DNA from: CAHJWH01 sp965198905
GTDB taxonomy: Bacteria; Pseudomonadota; Alphaproteobacteria; Caulobacterales; Caulobacteraceae
Assembly (NCBI GenBank): GCA_965198905.1
Contig: OZ240678.1
Location: 1,674,001 to 1,738,000 of the forward strand
Direction of reading: 5' to 3'
Length of the DNA: 64,000 nt
In this document: positions 1 through 8,985 of the stretch, piece by piece
Numbering within the stretch: the first letter of the stretch is position 1
Layout: the number at the start of each line of letters is the position of its first letter
Notes under the pieces: generated by a model
What the model saw: the letters and a program-made list of their open reading frames with translations, nothing else
The model's database searches: none
Told to the model about the DNA's origin: nothing
Translations under genes and position numbers: made by a program

Positions 1-814
1 ATTCGGCCTTCCCGGTCGCCAGCACCTCGCGGAACGCGGCCATCTTCGACATGGACCACAGGGTGGCCGCCAGTACAGGGATGGGGCTGCCGTCGATCAT
101 TTTCTTCGCACTCGGGTAGATGTCGTAGCCGAGCCCCTTGATCAGCGTGAAGCTCGCGTGAACCCCACGCGCCAGCACCATGGATTCACCCCAGGACGCG
201 CCGCCGCCGCGCCGTTCGCCGGCCACCGCGACGCTCTCGAACGCGACGCACATCGGAACATGGCAGCGCAGCCACAGCGGCATGTCGGGCTCCAGGGCCG
301 CCGGCAGGCGGGCGGCGTTGAACAGGTCGACCCAGCGTTGCTCGCCCAAGAGGGTCTTCTGGCCGGCCGCGCCGATGGTCGCCTTCAGCTTGCCGTCGCC
401 GTCCAGCGTCGCCTGCAGGAACGGCATGCCGAAGGCGCAGCGCGAGGCGCCGAGCACCTCCTGCAGCCGTTCGGGATGAAAGGTGTTGAACATGAAAAGC
501 ACGCTCTTGGCCGCGCTGCGCTGCAGGCTTGGAAGCATCGCCTGCGCCTGGTGATCGAGGAGCGTGACGATCAAGAGATCGTACGGCGTCTGTTCGTCCA
601 GCGTATCGATCACCCGGACCTCGGCGTGCTCGCCGTTCACGTCGATGACGCCGCCGTCGCGCTGCAGCTGCTGCAGCCTGACCGATCCCGGACGCGCGAT
701 GACGGTGACGTCATGGTGGCCAGCTCGGGCGAGTTGGGAGGCGAAGGTGCTGCCGATCTTGCCTGAGCCGAGCACGGCGACGTTCAGCGGGGACGAGGGC
801 GAAGCGGTCGTCAT
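1..814 (-). CDS. Ketopantoate reductase family protein (PanE/ApbA-like), C-terminus cut by window edge
   Basis: The reverse-strand frame is open from an ATG at 814 to the window edge, giving about 271 residues. It starts with a Rossmann NAD(P)-binding motif (VAVLGSGKIGSTFASQLARAGH, about residues 12-33, with the GxGxxG loop) and has further PanE-like segments such as FMFNTFHPERL and a helical C-terminal part. Family members reduce 2-oxo acids such as ketopantoate with NADPH in the cytosol, but many relatives of this length are not true PanE enzymes, so the substrate is unknown. The gene follows a decayed membrane-protein gene on the same strand. The stop codon lies outside the window, so integrity cannot be judged. 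Confidence 0.75.
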   Translation of the reverse strand, partial: MTTASPSSPLNVAVLGSGKIGSTFASQLARAGHHDVTVIARPGSVRLQQLQRDGGVIDVNGEHAEVRVIDTLDEQTPYDLLIVTLLDHQAQAMLPSLQRSAAKSVLFMFNTFHPERLQEVLGASRCAFGMPFLQATLDGDGKLKATIGAAGQKTLLGEQRWVDLFNAARLPAALEPDMPLWLRCHVPMCVAFESVAVAGERRGGGASWGESMVLARGVHASFTLIKGLGYDIYPSAKKMIDGSPIPVLAATLWSMSKMAAFREVLATGKAE

Positions 815-833
815 GGAGGCTCCTGGCATGAGG

Positions 834-1177
834 TCATCGCTTCGCTGTTGGCCTGACGCGCAGGGCGCCATACAGCAGAGCCGCCGTGAGCACGGCGTAG
901 GCGATCGCGCCGATGGCGAAGAGCGAGGTGGCTTGGCGAAAACCGAGCGCCAAAGCGCCGGCGGCGATCAGCGGCAGCGCCTGCATCGCATGGATCCCGA
1001 AGAAGTGCGGCACACGTAAGTCACCGCCTGACATGTTCCACCCGAGCAAAGGCGGACGCCGCCCCGAAGAGCCGACCTCGCGGCGCGGAGGCTCTCCGGC
1101 CAGGGCTGGTCTGTCGCAAGCTCAAGATTGACCGAAAGAACCCCGGCGACCACCCCAACCGCCGCGAGCCGCCGCAC
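834..1177 (-). pseudogene. Remnant of a small membrane protein gene, probably frameshifted
   Basis: The last 70 or so codons (834-1049) encode GGDLRVPHFFGIHAMQALPL, followed by two hydrophobic helices and a basic tail, which resembles the C-terminus of a family of uncharacterised multi-pass membrane proteins. There is no good start codon in that frame. The upstream part (to 1177) reads in another frame as a hydrophobic segment, MRRLAAVGVVAGVLSVNLELA, suggesting a frameshift near 1050. The rest of the 5' end is missing and the sequence beyond 1180 is IS debris. The function is unknown, and the frameshift is inferred from recalled family appearance rather than an alignment. Confidence 0.45.
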
Positions 1178-1384
1178 TGCGCTACGTGAGGGCTCCGCAC
1201 ACCGGCTCGCTCAGCGAATTTCCACCACCCCAGTGGGCACTATCGGCCGCCGTCCGCTTGGCGTAGTCAGGTCCATTGAATCTGCTGCTTGCACCGGGCG
1301 AGCCGGCAGGCTCGACCAAGGCGGTTATCACCGCCGGCGAGCTGTTCCGTACCCACTTGTTCAAGCTCGCCTTGCGTCAGACCC

Positions 1385-1639
1385 GACATCGAGCATCGCC
1401 TGACAAAGCCCAGGCTTCCGCGCACCAACGGGCAGGTCGAACGCATAGAGCTCACCCCCAAGAACGCGACGGCCTAACGGTTCCATTACGGCAGCCAAGA
1501 TCAGCTCAGGCGACAACTCGCCAACATCGTGGCCGACTATAACTCCGGGCGATGGCTGAAGACTCACAAGGGCCTGACTCCTTGCGTGCGCGACCGGATG
1601 TCGACGCTTTTCAGGTATGACTCGACTATATCGCCGTAA
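1385..1639 (+). pseudogene. IS481-family transposase C-terminal remnant
   Basis: Only the end of the integrase core survives. The frame reads DIEHRLTKPRLPRTNGQVER, then an in-frame TAA at 1475-1477, then RFHYGSQDQLRRQLANIVADYN and KTHKGLTP before a stop at 1637-1639. The TNGQVER and GLTP signatures are typical of IS481-type DDE transposases. The 5' two thirds of the gene and both terminal repeats cannot be recognised. It is a fossil of an insertion, and the neighbouring truncated membrane protein was probably damaged in the same region. Confidence 0.75.
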
Positions 1640-1653
1640 GCCAGGGGCAGTTT

Positions 1654-2421
1654 CTACGCGTCCTGCGAATGGAGCCACTTGCGATCCGCAGCCCTCAAGG
1701 CGGAGACCACCTGCGGTCGGTCAACACCAGGTAAATCATCACGCAGGGGCCGATTGTTAGCTTCCAACGCATAGCTCAGATGACGGTAGGACGGCCTATA
1801 TCTGTTAAGTCTGACGAGGTCGATTTTGGGCACTTCCGCCGGGTTGCACGGTTCTAACTGATCACGAATATATATGGCCTGCAGACCTGCGATACGCCAC
1901 TTGCCGTGCGATTTGCGCGCTCTGGAGAGTAGACGAGTAAAGCTGGTCATGCTGGCCTGCACGCCATCTAGCGGAAGGAAGGTGTGTATCGCGCAGGCGC
2001 TGTCGGCTATCGCTCGATCGTTGTGGACCACTATGGCGGCGGGTCCCAGAGAGTCGAAGTAGGCCGACTCGGTATTATCGCCAGCGGCGCTAGTCTTGCG
2101 TCCCGAGTCGACAAAGTCGGCGGCGGTTCCCTTGAACCATGAAACCTCGACAGGCGCATCCGGATAGTAGCAGGCCTCTTCCTCATCGTAGTTGTGCAGC
2201 TCGCGCGCCAATCGCTCACGCAGTAGCAGCTGGCTTACAGCGAACGCGCTCAGCAAGTCCCTCTCCTCGACCAGATGGTCGTGAGCCCGGAGGTTATTTG
2301 GCGTATCACTCGACGTCATGTTTGACTCACCGTCTGTTGAGTTCGTCGCCATCGCTGGCTTAGCGATCAACGCCACAAGTGGCGCGAAAAAACTCGCTTT
2401 CAGAACGCCACGTCGGAGCAT
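1654..2421 (-). CDS. Exported SnoaL-like (NTF2-fold) protein
   Basis: The product is 255 residues. The start at 2421 is chosen because a strong GAGGAGG lies 7-8 bases upstream, and because the protein then begins with a signal-peptide-like segment (MLRRGVLKASFFAPLVALIAKPAMA). The mature part has the pattern of the NTF2/SnoaL fold: an N-terminal helical stretch, VEVSWFKGTAADF, ACAIHTFLPLDGV and SRARKSHGKWRIAGLQAIYI. It ends with RDDLPGVDRPQ. A cytoplasmic paralogue follows at 2545-3144 on the same strand and shares the VEVSWF and RDDLPGxDxPQ blocks. Relatives include polyketide cyclases, steroid isomerases and small hydrolases. The reaction cannot be predicted. Confidence 0.7.
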   Translation of the reverse strand: MLRRGVLKASFFAPLVALIAKPAMATNSTDGESNMTSSDTPNNLRAHDHLVEERDLLSAFAVSQLLLRERLARELHNYDEEEACYYPDAPVEVSWFKGTAADFVDSGRKTSAAGDNTESAYFDSLGPAAIVVHNDRAIADSACAIHTFLPLDGVQASMTSFTRLLSRARKSHGKWRIAGLQAIYIRDQLEPCNPAEVPKIDLVRLNRYRPSYRHLSYALEANNRPLRDDLPGVDRPQVVSALRAADRKWLHSQDA

Positions 2422-2544
2422 AGCGGCGCCTCCTCGCGCTACTTGGTCATATCGATCAGCAAACATATTGATTCCTAACGTTGGGCGGCATCATATCGCA
2501 GCATGCGACTCTAGCGTCGTGTTGTGAAAGTAGACAGCTTTGGC

Positions 2545-3144
2545 TTAAAGGGCATCGAGCCATCGCTCTTCTTGAGACCTTAGAAATGCTATGGTTTGCG
2601 GCTTGTCGATCCCAGGCAGGTCGTCCCGCACCGGAAAACCGGACTTGTCCATGACATAGGCGATGGAGCGATAAGACCGGCGCAGGCCAGCAAAGAGGCC
2701 GTGATCGATCTTTGGGATCTGAGTCGGGTCCGCGGGCACAATCGCGTCGCTGAGATAGTAGGCGCGCATCCCTGCGATGATCCAGTCAGGTCCCTGCTTC
2801 TCGACCCGCCAGAGCAGCCGCGAATGACTGACGATGTCAATCTCCACGCCGTCGAGCTCGGCAAGCCCGTGGATGGTGCATCCCGTCTCAGCTAACGCCC
2901 GGTCGGCTTTGAGCGTCACGACGGCGGGGCACATCATGTGGAAGGTATAAATTGCGCCGCCAGCCATCTCGCTGCTCAGTTTCGCGAAGTCCTTGCCGGA
3001 ACCTTGGAACCATGAAACCTCGACAGAGGAGTCGGAGCTATAACAATCGGCCATATCCTGCCACCGAGCCGTGTCGCGGGCGGTCCGCTCGCGTTGAATG
3101 AGGTTGTCGATCAGGTTTTCATCGGGCCGGTCGTGGCTCACCAT
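2545..3144 (-). CDS. SnoaL-like (NTF2-fold) protein, paralogue of the neighbouring exported one
   Basis: The 199-residue protein has no signal peptide. It carries VEVSWFQGSGKDF at about 40-53, a TIHGLAELDGVEIDIVSHSRLLWRV strand region, and the C-terminal block RDDLPGIDKPQ shared with the protein at 1654-2421. This is the arrangement of SnoaL_4-like proteins, a family of small cone-shaped folds used for isomerisation, cyclisation or ligand binding. The pair lies in tandem and probably arose by duplication, one copy having gained or lost an export signal. The substrate is unknown. Both sit in the decayed region left of the integrase but are themselves intact. Confidence 0.7.
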   Translation of the reverse strand: MVSHDRPDENLIDNLIQRERTARDTARWQDMADCYSSDSSVEVSWFQGSGKDFAKLSSEMAGGAIYTFHMMCPAVVTLKADRALAETGCTIHGLAELDGVEIDIVSHSRLLWRVEKQGPDWIIAGMRAYYLSDAIVPADPTQIPKIDHGLFAGLRRSYRSIAYVMDKSGFPVRDDLPGIDKPQTIAFLRSQEERWLDAL

Positions 3145-3515
3145 AACCTTGCGCTCCGGGTCAGTTAGCAGCTCTTAGCAGCAGTGGCTCGGGAAAGAGG
3201 CGGTGACCTCACGAGACGTGGGCTTTCTTGCGTTGACCTCGTCAACTCGCGTAGGGATGGCTTGTCCCCGCTTGTCGCCCTGTAGCGTACTGCATTCCGA
3301 CAAAGCCTCGGGCCGCTTTGGAAGTTCCTGTTCCGTGACATATACGACTATAGGCGGCAAAACACCATGGCCATAAGGCTCGGAATATACGCACGCAGTC
3401 GTCGGTCAGGGTCAACTTGGATGCCGACCGACTTATGGGCTGCCGACGCGATCTAAACGAATCTGGGAGCAGTTCTCGCACTGGCTAGTCTAGGCGACCA
3501 TAGTGGCGAACATCC
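3145..3515. other. Gene-free stretch between the SnoaL-like gene and the NRAMP-like pseudogene
   Basis: No open frame in this 371-base stretch looks protein-like, and no RNA gene or clear inverted repeat was recognised. It should include the promoter of the reverse-strand SnoaL-like gene that starts at 3144. Confidence 0.5.
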
Positions 3516-4802
3516 CTATGGCCGCGCGGCGGCCATCACGCCGGTCGCCAGCCAGCCGATGGCCTGAAGCGCCTTCGAGGGACCCAGGGATCCCATGACG
3601 TCGCTGCGGCCCACGAGCAGCATGATCATCACCATGATCGGCACGGCGACCACGCCATTGATCACCGCGCTCCAGAACAAGGCCTTCACCGGGTCGAGCG
3701 GCGTGAAGTTCAACCCCACGCCGATGAATGTCGCCGCAGCCAGGACGCCGTAGAACCGAGGCGCGCGATGAGGCTTGCGCGCCAAGCCGACGTGCCATCC
3801 AAAACACTCTCCGACCGCATAGGCTGCCGAGCTTCCAAGTACCGGCAGAGCCAGAAGACCGGTCCCGATGATACCAAGCGCAAACACCACGAACACCGCC
3901 GGGCCGGCGATGGGGCGAAGGGCTTGAGCGGCCTGGGAGGACGTCTGGATGTCTGTGACGCCGTGGGCGTGCAATGTGGCGGCCGTGGTCAGGATGATGA
4001 AGAGGGCGACCACGTTCGACAGCCCCATGCCGACGTAGGTGTCCCAACGGATCCGGCCAAGCTCAGCCACGGCCTGCTCGAGGGCGCGCGCCAAGGGCCT
4101 GGCGCCCTCCCGCTCTCGTACATCCTCCACCTCTTCCTCGGCCTGCCAGAAGAACAGGTAGGGGCTGATCGTGGTCCCCAAGACCGCCACGACGCCGGTG
4201 AGGTAGCCGGCTTTGAGCGACAGCTTCGGCGCGATCAGGTGACGGCCGACCGTCGCCTAAGGCATGTGGACAACGAAGGCTACGCCGACGTAGGCGAACA
4301 GCACCAGAGTCAGCCACTTCAGCATGGAGACATAGCGGGTGTAGCGAACGAACATCTCCAGCAAGAGCGAGATGATGGCGAAAAGCCCGACGTAGAGGAA
4401 CTGCGGACCTCCGATGACCAGCTTGAGGGCGGCGCCCATCGCGCCCAGATCCGCGCCGATGTTGATGACGTTGGCGACGAGCAGCGCGAAGACGACAACG
4501 TAGAGGATCGGCGCCGGGTAGCGCCGCCGAAGATTTCCGGCTAGTCCTCTACCGGTTACCCGTCCGATACGGGCGCTGATCTCCTGGATGGCGCACATGA
4601 GCGGCCAGCTGAAAAGCATGGTCCAGCCGAGGTCGAAGCCGAACTGCGCTCCGACCTGGGAGTAGGTCGCGATCCCGCTGGGATCGTCGTCCGAGGCCCC
4701 CGTGATCAGCCCTGGCCCCAGGAACTTGACGAGCGGCGGCCCCCCGCGCTGTTTGATGGCATCAGGGGCGTGAGGATGTCCGGGCTCTTGATCGTCAATC
4801 AT
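3516..4802 (-). pseudogene. NRAMP-like divalent metal transporter with an in-frame TAG
   Basis: Two blocks in one frame make up a 428-codon NRAMP-like transporter. It starts at 4802 (MIDDQEPGHP, then KFLGPGLITGASDDDPSGIATYS) and is interrupted by TAG at 4257-4259 after VVHMP. It continues with ATVGRHLIAPKLS, the conserved GTTISPYLFFWQAEEEVED segment and the remaining membrane helices. The stop sits where relatives usually have Trp, so a TGG-to-TAG change is the simplest explanation. The first metal-site motif reads DPSG rather than the canonical DPGN, and the sixth helix has ISPY rather than MPHN, so this is a divergent subgroup whose metal may not be Mn or Fe. If the stop is real, the protein is cut at 181 residues and cannot function. 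Confidence 0.85.
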
Positions 4803-5037
4803 ATCAGACTGCCAGAGACGGCGAGCCGGACGCCTCAGAGGCAGCCTCGAGACCTATCATCAACCAAGACGTCGACGTTTTCAGCTTGGACTTTCGGTGC
4901 ATAAGCCGCAGCGATCCCAACATTTTCTCGCGTCAGTTATGTTTACACTGTATCAAAGTCTATGCAGTAGCAGTTAACCGGATGGCCGACATCGCCTACG
5001 TCTCCGCACAGGAGGCGATTAAGATCGATTTGAAAGG

Positions 5038-5136
5038 TCAGTGGGGCGTCACCGCTCGCATCGCGAGGGCGGCCACGCCGACCGCGAGGACTCCGCCGGT
5101 CCACAGCCCTACGAGCCAGATGAGCTTCCTGATCAT
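5038..5136 (-). CDS. DUF2474-type small subunit of cytochrome bd oxidase (CydX-like)
   Basis: A 32-residue single-helix protein starts at 5136 and overlaps the cydB stop codon region by a few bases on the same strand. The sequence begins MIRKLIWLVGLWTGGVLAV and ends in a short basic/polar tail. Tiny one-helix proteins encoded directly after cydAB (CydX, CydZ, DUF2474) bind the cytochrome bd complex and stabilise its haems. Position, length and the central LVGLWxxGV pattern support DUF2474. It is too short for ordinary gene callers and is probably translationally coupled to cydB. Confidence 0.75.
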   Translation of the reverse strand: MIRKLIWLVGLWTGGVLAVGVAALAMRAVTPH

Positions 5137-5139
5137 CGC

Positions 5140-6149
5140 TCAATGATATCCGACGCCGGCGTGGACCTTGCCGCGGAACAGCCAGTAGACATAGCCGGTA
5201 TAGCCGAGGATGAGCGGCAACATCGGCGCAGCGCCCCAGAGCAGGAAGGATTGAGTCGCCGGGGGCGCGGCGGCCGCCTGTATGGTCAGGGTGGGCGGGG
5301 CCATCATCGGCCACAGGCTGACGCCTAAGCCCACATAGGCCAGCAGGAAGAAGCCAAGCGCGCACAGGAAGGGGCGGATCTCGCGGCCGCGCTTCAGGGC
5401 CGAGAAGAACAGCCAGGCGAGACCGAGCAGGGCTAAGGGGACCAGGGCCGCGCCCGCGCCGTTGGGCAGCGTCAGCCAGCGCTCGCGGAAGGGGGGGCTG
5501 AAGGCCAGCATGGCCAGGGAGACCGCGCCGATGAAGGCGAGGGTTGTCCAGGCAAGCCGGCCGGCCAGGCGGCGGAAGCGATCCTGCAGCTCGCCCTCGG
5601 TCTTCCAGATCAGCCAGCAGGCGCCGAGCAGGCCGTAGCCGGCGACCAGGGCCAAGCCGGTCATAAGGCTGAAGGGCGAGAGCCAGTCCCACCAGCCGCC
5701 GCCTAGGCCCGGCCGGAGACCTTGATCCCCTGCACGAAGGCGCCCAGCGCCACGCCCTGGCACATGGCGGCGACATAGGAGCCGCCCATGAAGGACCGGT
5801 CCCATCTCACCTGCTCGCGCGGATTGCGGGCGCGGAAACGCATCTCGAAGGCCACGCCCCGGAAGATCAGGGCCAAGAGCATGATGGTCAGTGGTGCGTA
5901 GAGGGCGGGCAGCAGGATGGCGTAGGCGAGTGGAAAGACAGCGAACAGGCCGCCGCCGCCCAGCACCAGCCAGGTCTCGTTGCCGTCCCAGACCGGGGCG
6001 ACGGAGTTGACCATGATGTCCCGCTCAGCTGCGCCATGCACGGCCGGGAACAGGATGCCGATCCCCAGGTCGAACCCGTCCAGCGCCACATAGGCGAAGA
6101 CGGCGACCGCGATCAGCAGCGCCCAGATCAGCGGCAGGTCGAGCCTCAT
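5140..6149 (-). pseudogene. cydB: Cytochrome bd ubiquinol oxidase subunit II, frameshifted
   Basis: The reading starts at 6149 (MRLDLPLIWALLIAVAVFAY, with LDGFDLGIGIL and WDGNETWLVLGGGG), as expected for CydB, and runs to VSGRA before a TAG at 5703-5705. The protein continues in another frame as GGWWDWLSPFSLMTGLALVAGYGLLG to the stop at 5140. One missing base in the GCCTAGGCGGCGGC stretch (about 5695-5707) explains the break. With it restored, the gene would encode 336 residues, the usual length. The start overlaps the cydA stop (ATGA). Subunit II packs against CydA in the quinol oxidase. If the frameshift is real, the complex is not made; a sequencing error at this G-rich site is an alternative. 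Confidence 0.88.
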
Positions 6150-7600
6150 TCTCCCGCCTCCACGAGTTCGGGCGTGGGTCGCGCGCCGAAGGTCTCAGGC
6201 GCGCCGAGGACCGAGGGTGTGGCGGTCAGGCCAGCCGTCCGCACCGGCTGATCGGTGGGCGGTCCGGGATCGTGGGGCCCGGGCGTCTGGCCGAGCAGGT
6301 GGGCTGTGAACGCCATACCCGATCCGAACACCACCACGTAGACGACCACGAAGGCCAGCAGCGAAGCGGCGACGCCGGGCGCCGCGACCGGACCCACGCT
6401 GTCGGCGGTGCGCAGCAGGCCGTAGACGGTGAAGGGCTGGCGCCCCGCCTCTGTCGTCACCCAGCCGGCGGTGACCGCGAGGAAGCCCGCCGGGCCCATC
6501 GCCACCGCAAACCGCTGGAACAGCCGCGAGTCGTAGAGCCGATGCCGCCAGCGCAGCACCAACGAGGTCGCGCCCAGCAGCACGATCAGCAGGCCTAGCC
6601 CCACCATGGTACGGAAGGCGAAGAAGACCAGCGGGATGTTGGTCGGCCAGCTGCTGCGCGGATAGGCGTCGAGGCCCTTGACCACGGAATCTGGGTCATG
6701 GGTAAGATAGAGGCTGGCGAGCTTGGGGACGCCGACGGCGAAGCGGGTCTTGGCGGCCTTGGCGTCCGGCCAACCGAACAGCAGCGAACGCGCGCCCCGC
6801 TCCGTTTCGAACTGCCCTTCCATCGCGGCCACCTTGGTGGGCTGGTAGCGGTACGAATTGACCCCGTGCAGGTCGCCGAGGCCGATCTGGACCGGCCCGA
6901 AGAGGGTGGCCATCCACATGGCTATGGAGAACATCAGCCGGGCGCGCGGGTTGGTCTTGTCCTTCAGCAGGTGGAAGGCCCCGACGCCGCCCACCACCAG
7001 CGCGGTGGTGAGATAGGCCGCCACCACGGTGTGCATGTAGCGGTAGGGGAAGGACGGATTGAACAGGGCGTGCATCCAGCTGGTCGGGATGAAGCGCCCG
7101 TCGGGGGTGCGGGCGAACCCGGCCGGCGTCTGCATCCAGCTATTGGCGGCCAGGATCCAGAAGGTCGAGATCAGCGTGCCGGCGGCGACCAGGCAGGTGG
7201 CCATGAAGTGCAGCCTGGGCCCGACCCGCTTCAGCCCGAACAGCATGACGCCGAGGAAGCCCGCCTCCAGGAAGAAGGCGGTGAGCACCTCGTAGCCCAG
7301 GAACGGCCCGATCACCGGCCCGACCTTGTCGGAGAACACCGACCAGTTGGTCCCGAACTGGTAGGACATCACCACGCCCGAGACGACGCCCATGGCGAAG
7401 ACGATGGCGAAGACTCGCAGCCAGTACTGGAAGGTGTCCAGGAACACCGCGCGCCTGGTGACGAGCCAGCAGCCTTCGAGCACTGCAAGGAAGCTCGCCA
7501 GGCCGATGGTGAAAGCCGGATAGAGGAAGTGCCAGACGACCACGAAGGCGAATTGGCTCCTGGCCAGATTAAGCGCGCTGGGCAGATGTAGACCGCCCAC
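6146..7600 (-). CDS. cydA: Cytochrome bd ubiquinol oxidase subunit I (cyanide-insensitive type)
   Basis: The 484-residue multi-pass membrane protein carries the haem and quinol sites of a bd oxidase, which reduces oxygen to water with high affinity. Visible features are the haem b595 ligand histidine in VVWHFLYPAF, the EAGFLGVMLFG helix, the FPYRYMHTVVAAYLTTA histidine, and VTTEAGRQPFTVYG near the C-terminus, which is typical of CioA-like proteins with a short Q loop. The GTG start at 7600 is preceded by AGGAGG at 5-6 bases. It overlaps cydB by four bases and heads the cydA-cydB-DUF2474 operon. Confidence 0.93.
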   Translation of the reverse strand: MGGLHLPSALNLARSQFAFVVVWHFLYPAFTIGLASFLAVLEGCWLVTRRAVFLDTFQYWLRVFAIVFAMGVVSGVVMSYQFGTNWSVFSDKVGPVIGPFLGYEVLTAFFLEAGFLGVMLFGLKRVGPRLHFMATCLVAAGTLISTFWILAANSWMQTPAGFARTPDGRFIPTSWMHALFNPSFPYRYMHTVVAAYLTTALVVGGVGAFHLLKDKTNPRARLMFSIAMWMATLFGPVQIGLGDLHGVNSYRYQPTKVAAMEGQFETERGARSLLFGWPDAKAAKTRFAVGVPKLASLYLTHDPDSVVKGLDAYPRSSWPTNIPLVFFAFRTMVGLGLLIVLLGATSLVLRWRHRLYDSRLFQRFAVAMGPAGFLAVTAGWVTTEAGRQPFTVYGLLRTADSVGPVAAPGVAASLLAFVVVYVVVFGSGMAFTAHLLGQTPGPHDPGPPTDQPVRTAGLTATPSVLGAPETFGARPTPELVEAGE

Positions 7601-7847
7601 TTGGGCCTCCTGATCTTTTGTGAGGGTTGGCCCTGGCGGTTAGGGCGCGCGGCTCATGACCGCGAGATCGATCTAGTCTGAAGCCTTCAGAGGACGCTCG
7701 ACAGACTCGGCTTATACTTACCTGTGGCTCAAGCTAACCGACCGGATGGCACCCTAGCCCCGATTTCGCCCGGTTGGAATCATGAGGGGTTTTCATAGTG
7801 GGCCTGATCTGGTTCAGGGCTGAGGCTGGCGCGGGAGGCCGGCCACC

Positions 7848-8682
7848 CTGCCCAAGCCGCTGTCGTACGATCTTCGCTCACGTGTCCTGGCCGCTGTTGA
7901 TGAGGGCCTGTCGTGCCGCCAAGCGGCGGAGCGCTTCGGGGTAAGCCCGTCCAGCGCCATCCGCTGGAACGCCTTGCGTCGGAGCAGAGGTGACGCCCGA
8001 CCACACCCTCAGGGCGGCGACCGGCTTTCACACCGGACCGAGGCGCATGCGGCCTTGATCCACGCCCAAGAAGCATGCGGCCTTGATCCACGCCCAAGAA
8101 CAAGAGCGTCCCGATATTCAGAAGCGGCGAGAGGAAGGGTTTGAAGGCCAGCTTGAGCTTGATCCACAACGACTGATCTTTATCGATGAGACTTGGGCCT
8201 CCACCAACATGGCCCGGCGCTATGGTCGCGCACCCCGCGGACAGCGCCTACGCGTCGGCGTGCCTCATGGCCATTGGCTGACCACCACCTTCGTCGCCGG
8301 GCTCTGCACGCGCGGGATCATCGCACCCTTCGTGCTCGACGGGCCTATCAACCGCGACGCCTTCGAGACCTACGTCGCGCGCGTCCTGGCTCCCGCGCTG
8401 CGGCCGGGCGACGTCGTGATTATGGACAACCTGTCTAGCCACAAAGGGCCGCGCGTCGAAGACATGATCCAGGCCGCAGGCGCGCGCCTACTCTTCCTGC
8501 CGCCCTACTCCCCCGACTTCAATCCCATCGAGCAGGTGTTCGCCAAGCTCAAGGCCCTGCTCCGAAAGGCCGCCGAGCGAAGCGTCGAAGGCCTGTGGAC
8601 CACCATCGGAAAACTGCTCGACGCCTTCACCCTGACCGAGTGCGCCAACTACATCGCAAATGCAGGATATGACGCGACTTGA
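7848..8682 (+). pseudogene. IS630-family transposase, broken by a 28-bp duplication and an internal deletion
   Basis: The N-terminal helix-turn-helix part reads LSYDLRSRVLAAVDEGLSCR from about 7854. The DDE core runs from 8083 to 8682, with FIDETWAST (first Asp), VVIMDNLSSHKG (second Asp) and SPDFNPIEQVFAKLKALLRK (Glu). The two parts are in different frames because a 28-base unit is present twice at 8045-8072 and 8073-8100. Removing one copy joins ALIHAQ to EQERPDIQKRR in frame. Compared with typical IS630 proteins, about 45 linker residues between the two parts are also missing. No full terminal repeats were defined. Confidence 0.85.
8045..8100. repeat. 28-bp perfect tandem duplication in the IS630 transposase
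   Basis: The unit starting GCATGCGGCCTTGATC is repeated exactly at 8045-8072 and 8073-8100. Because 28 is not a multiple of three, it shifts the transposase frame by one base. Confidence 0.95.
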
Positions 8683-8779
8683 ACGAAATCGGCTCTAGCG
8701 CCGCTACGGGATGCTCGCCGCCTCTTGGATGCACTTGGCATCGATCCCGCCGAGACGCGTCGCTTGCCCCCGGTCTGAT

Positions 8780-8985
8780 CATGCGCTGCATCCGTCGAGC
8801 CAAGCCTCCCGGCTTCATCCCCTTTCAACAGCTCAAGCTAGTTGCGGCGCCGCCCAACCGGCGAGGGCTGGATTAGCCAGATCAAGTTCGATGGCTATCG
8901 TATGCAGCTTCTGGTCGCCAACGGGCGCGCCGCTTGGTTCAGCCGCAACGGCAATGATTGGTCTGCCAGGCTGAGCGACCTAAGC
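8780..8985 (+). pseudogene. ATP-dependent DNA ligase (LigD-like) remnant
   Basis: A short open stretch encodes MRCIRRAKPPGFIPFQQLKL followed, after a small frame change near 8860-8870, by GEGWISQIKFDGYRMQLLVANGRAAWFSRNGNDWSARL. The KFDGYR block is the nucleotidyltransferase motif I (KxDGxR) of ATP-dependent ligases, with Lys as the AMP-accepting residue, and SRNGNDW matches the next motif of LigD/LigC-type enzymes. The rest of the ligase domain is absent. This is a fragment only, with no function expected. Confidence 0.7.

Noticed and set aside
6698..7591. A 297-codon plus-strand frame opposite cydA
   Set aside because: Its product is a low-complexity Gly/Glu/His/Arg-rich sequence; cydA on the other strand is certain.
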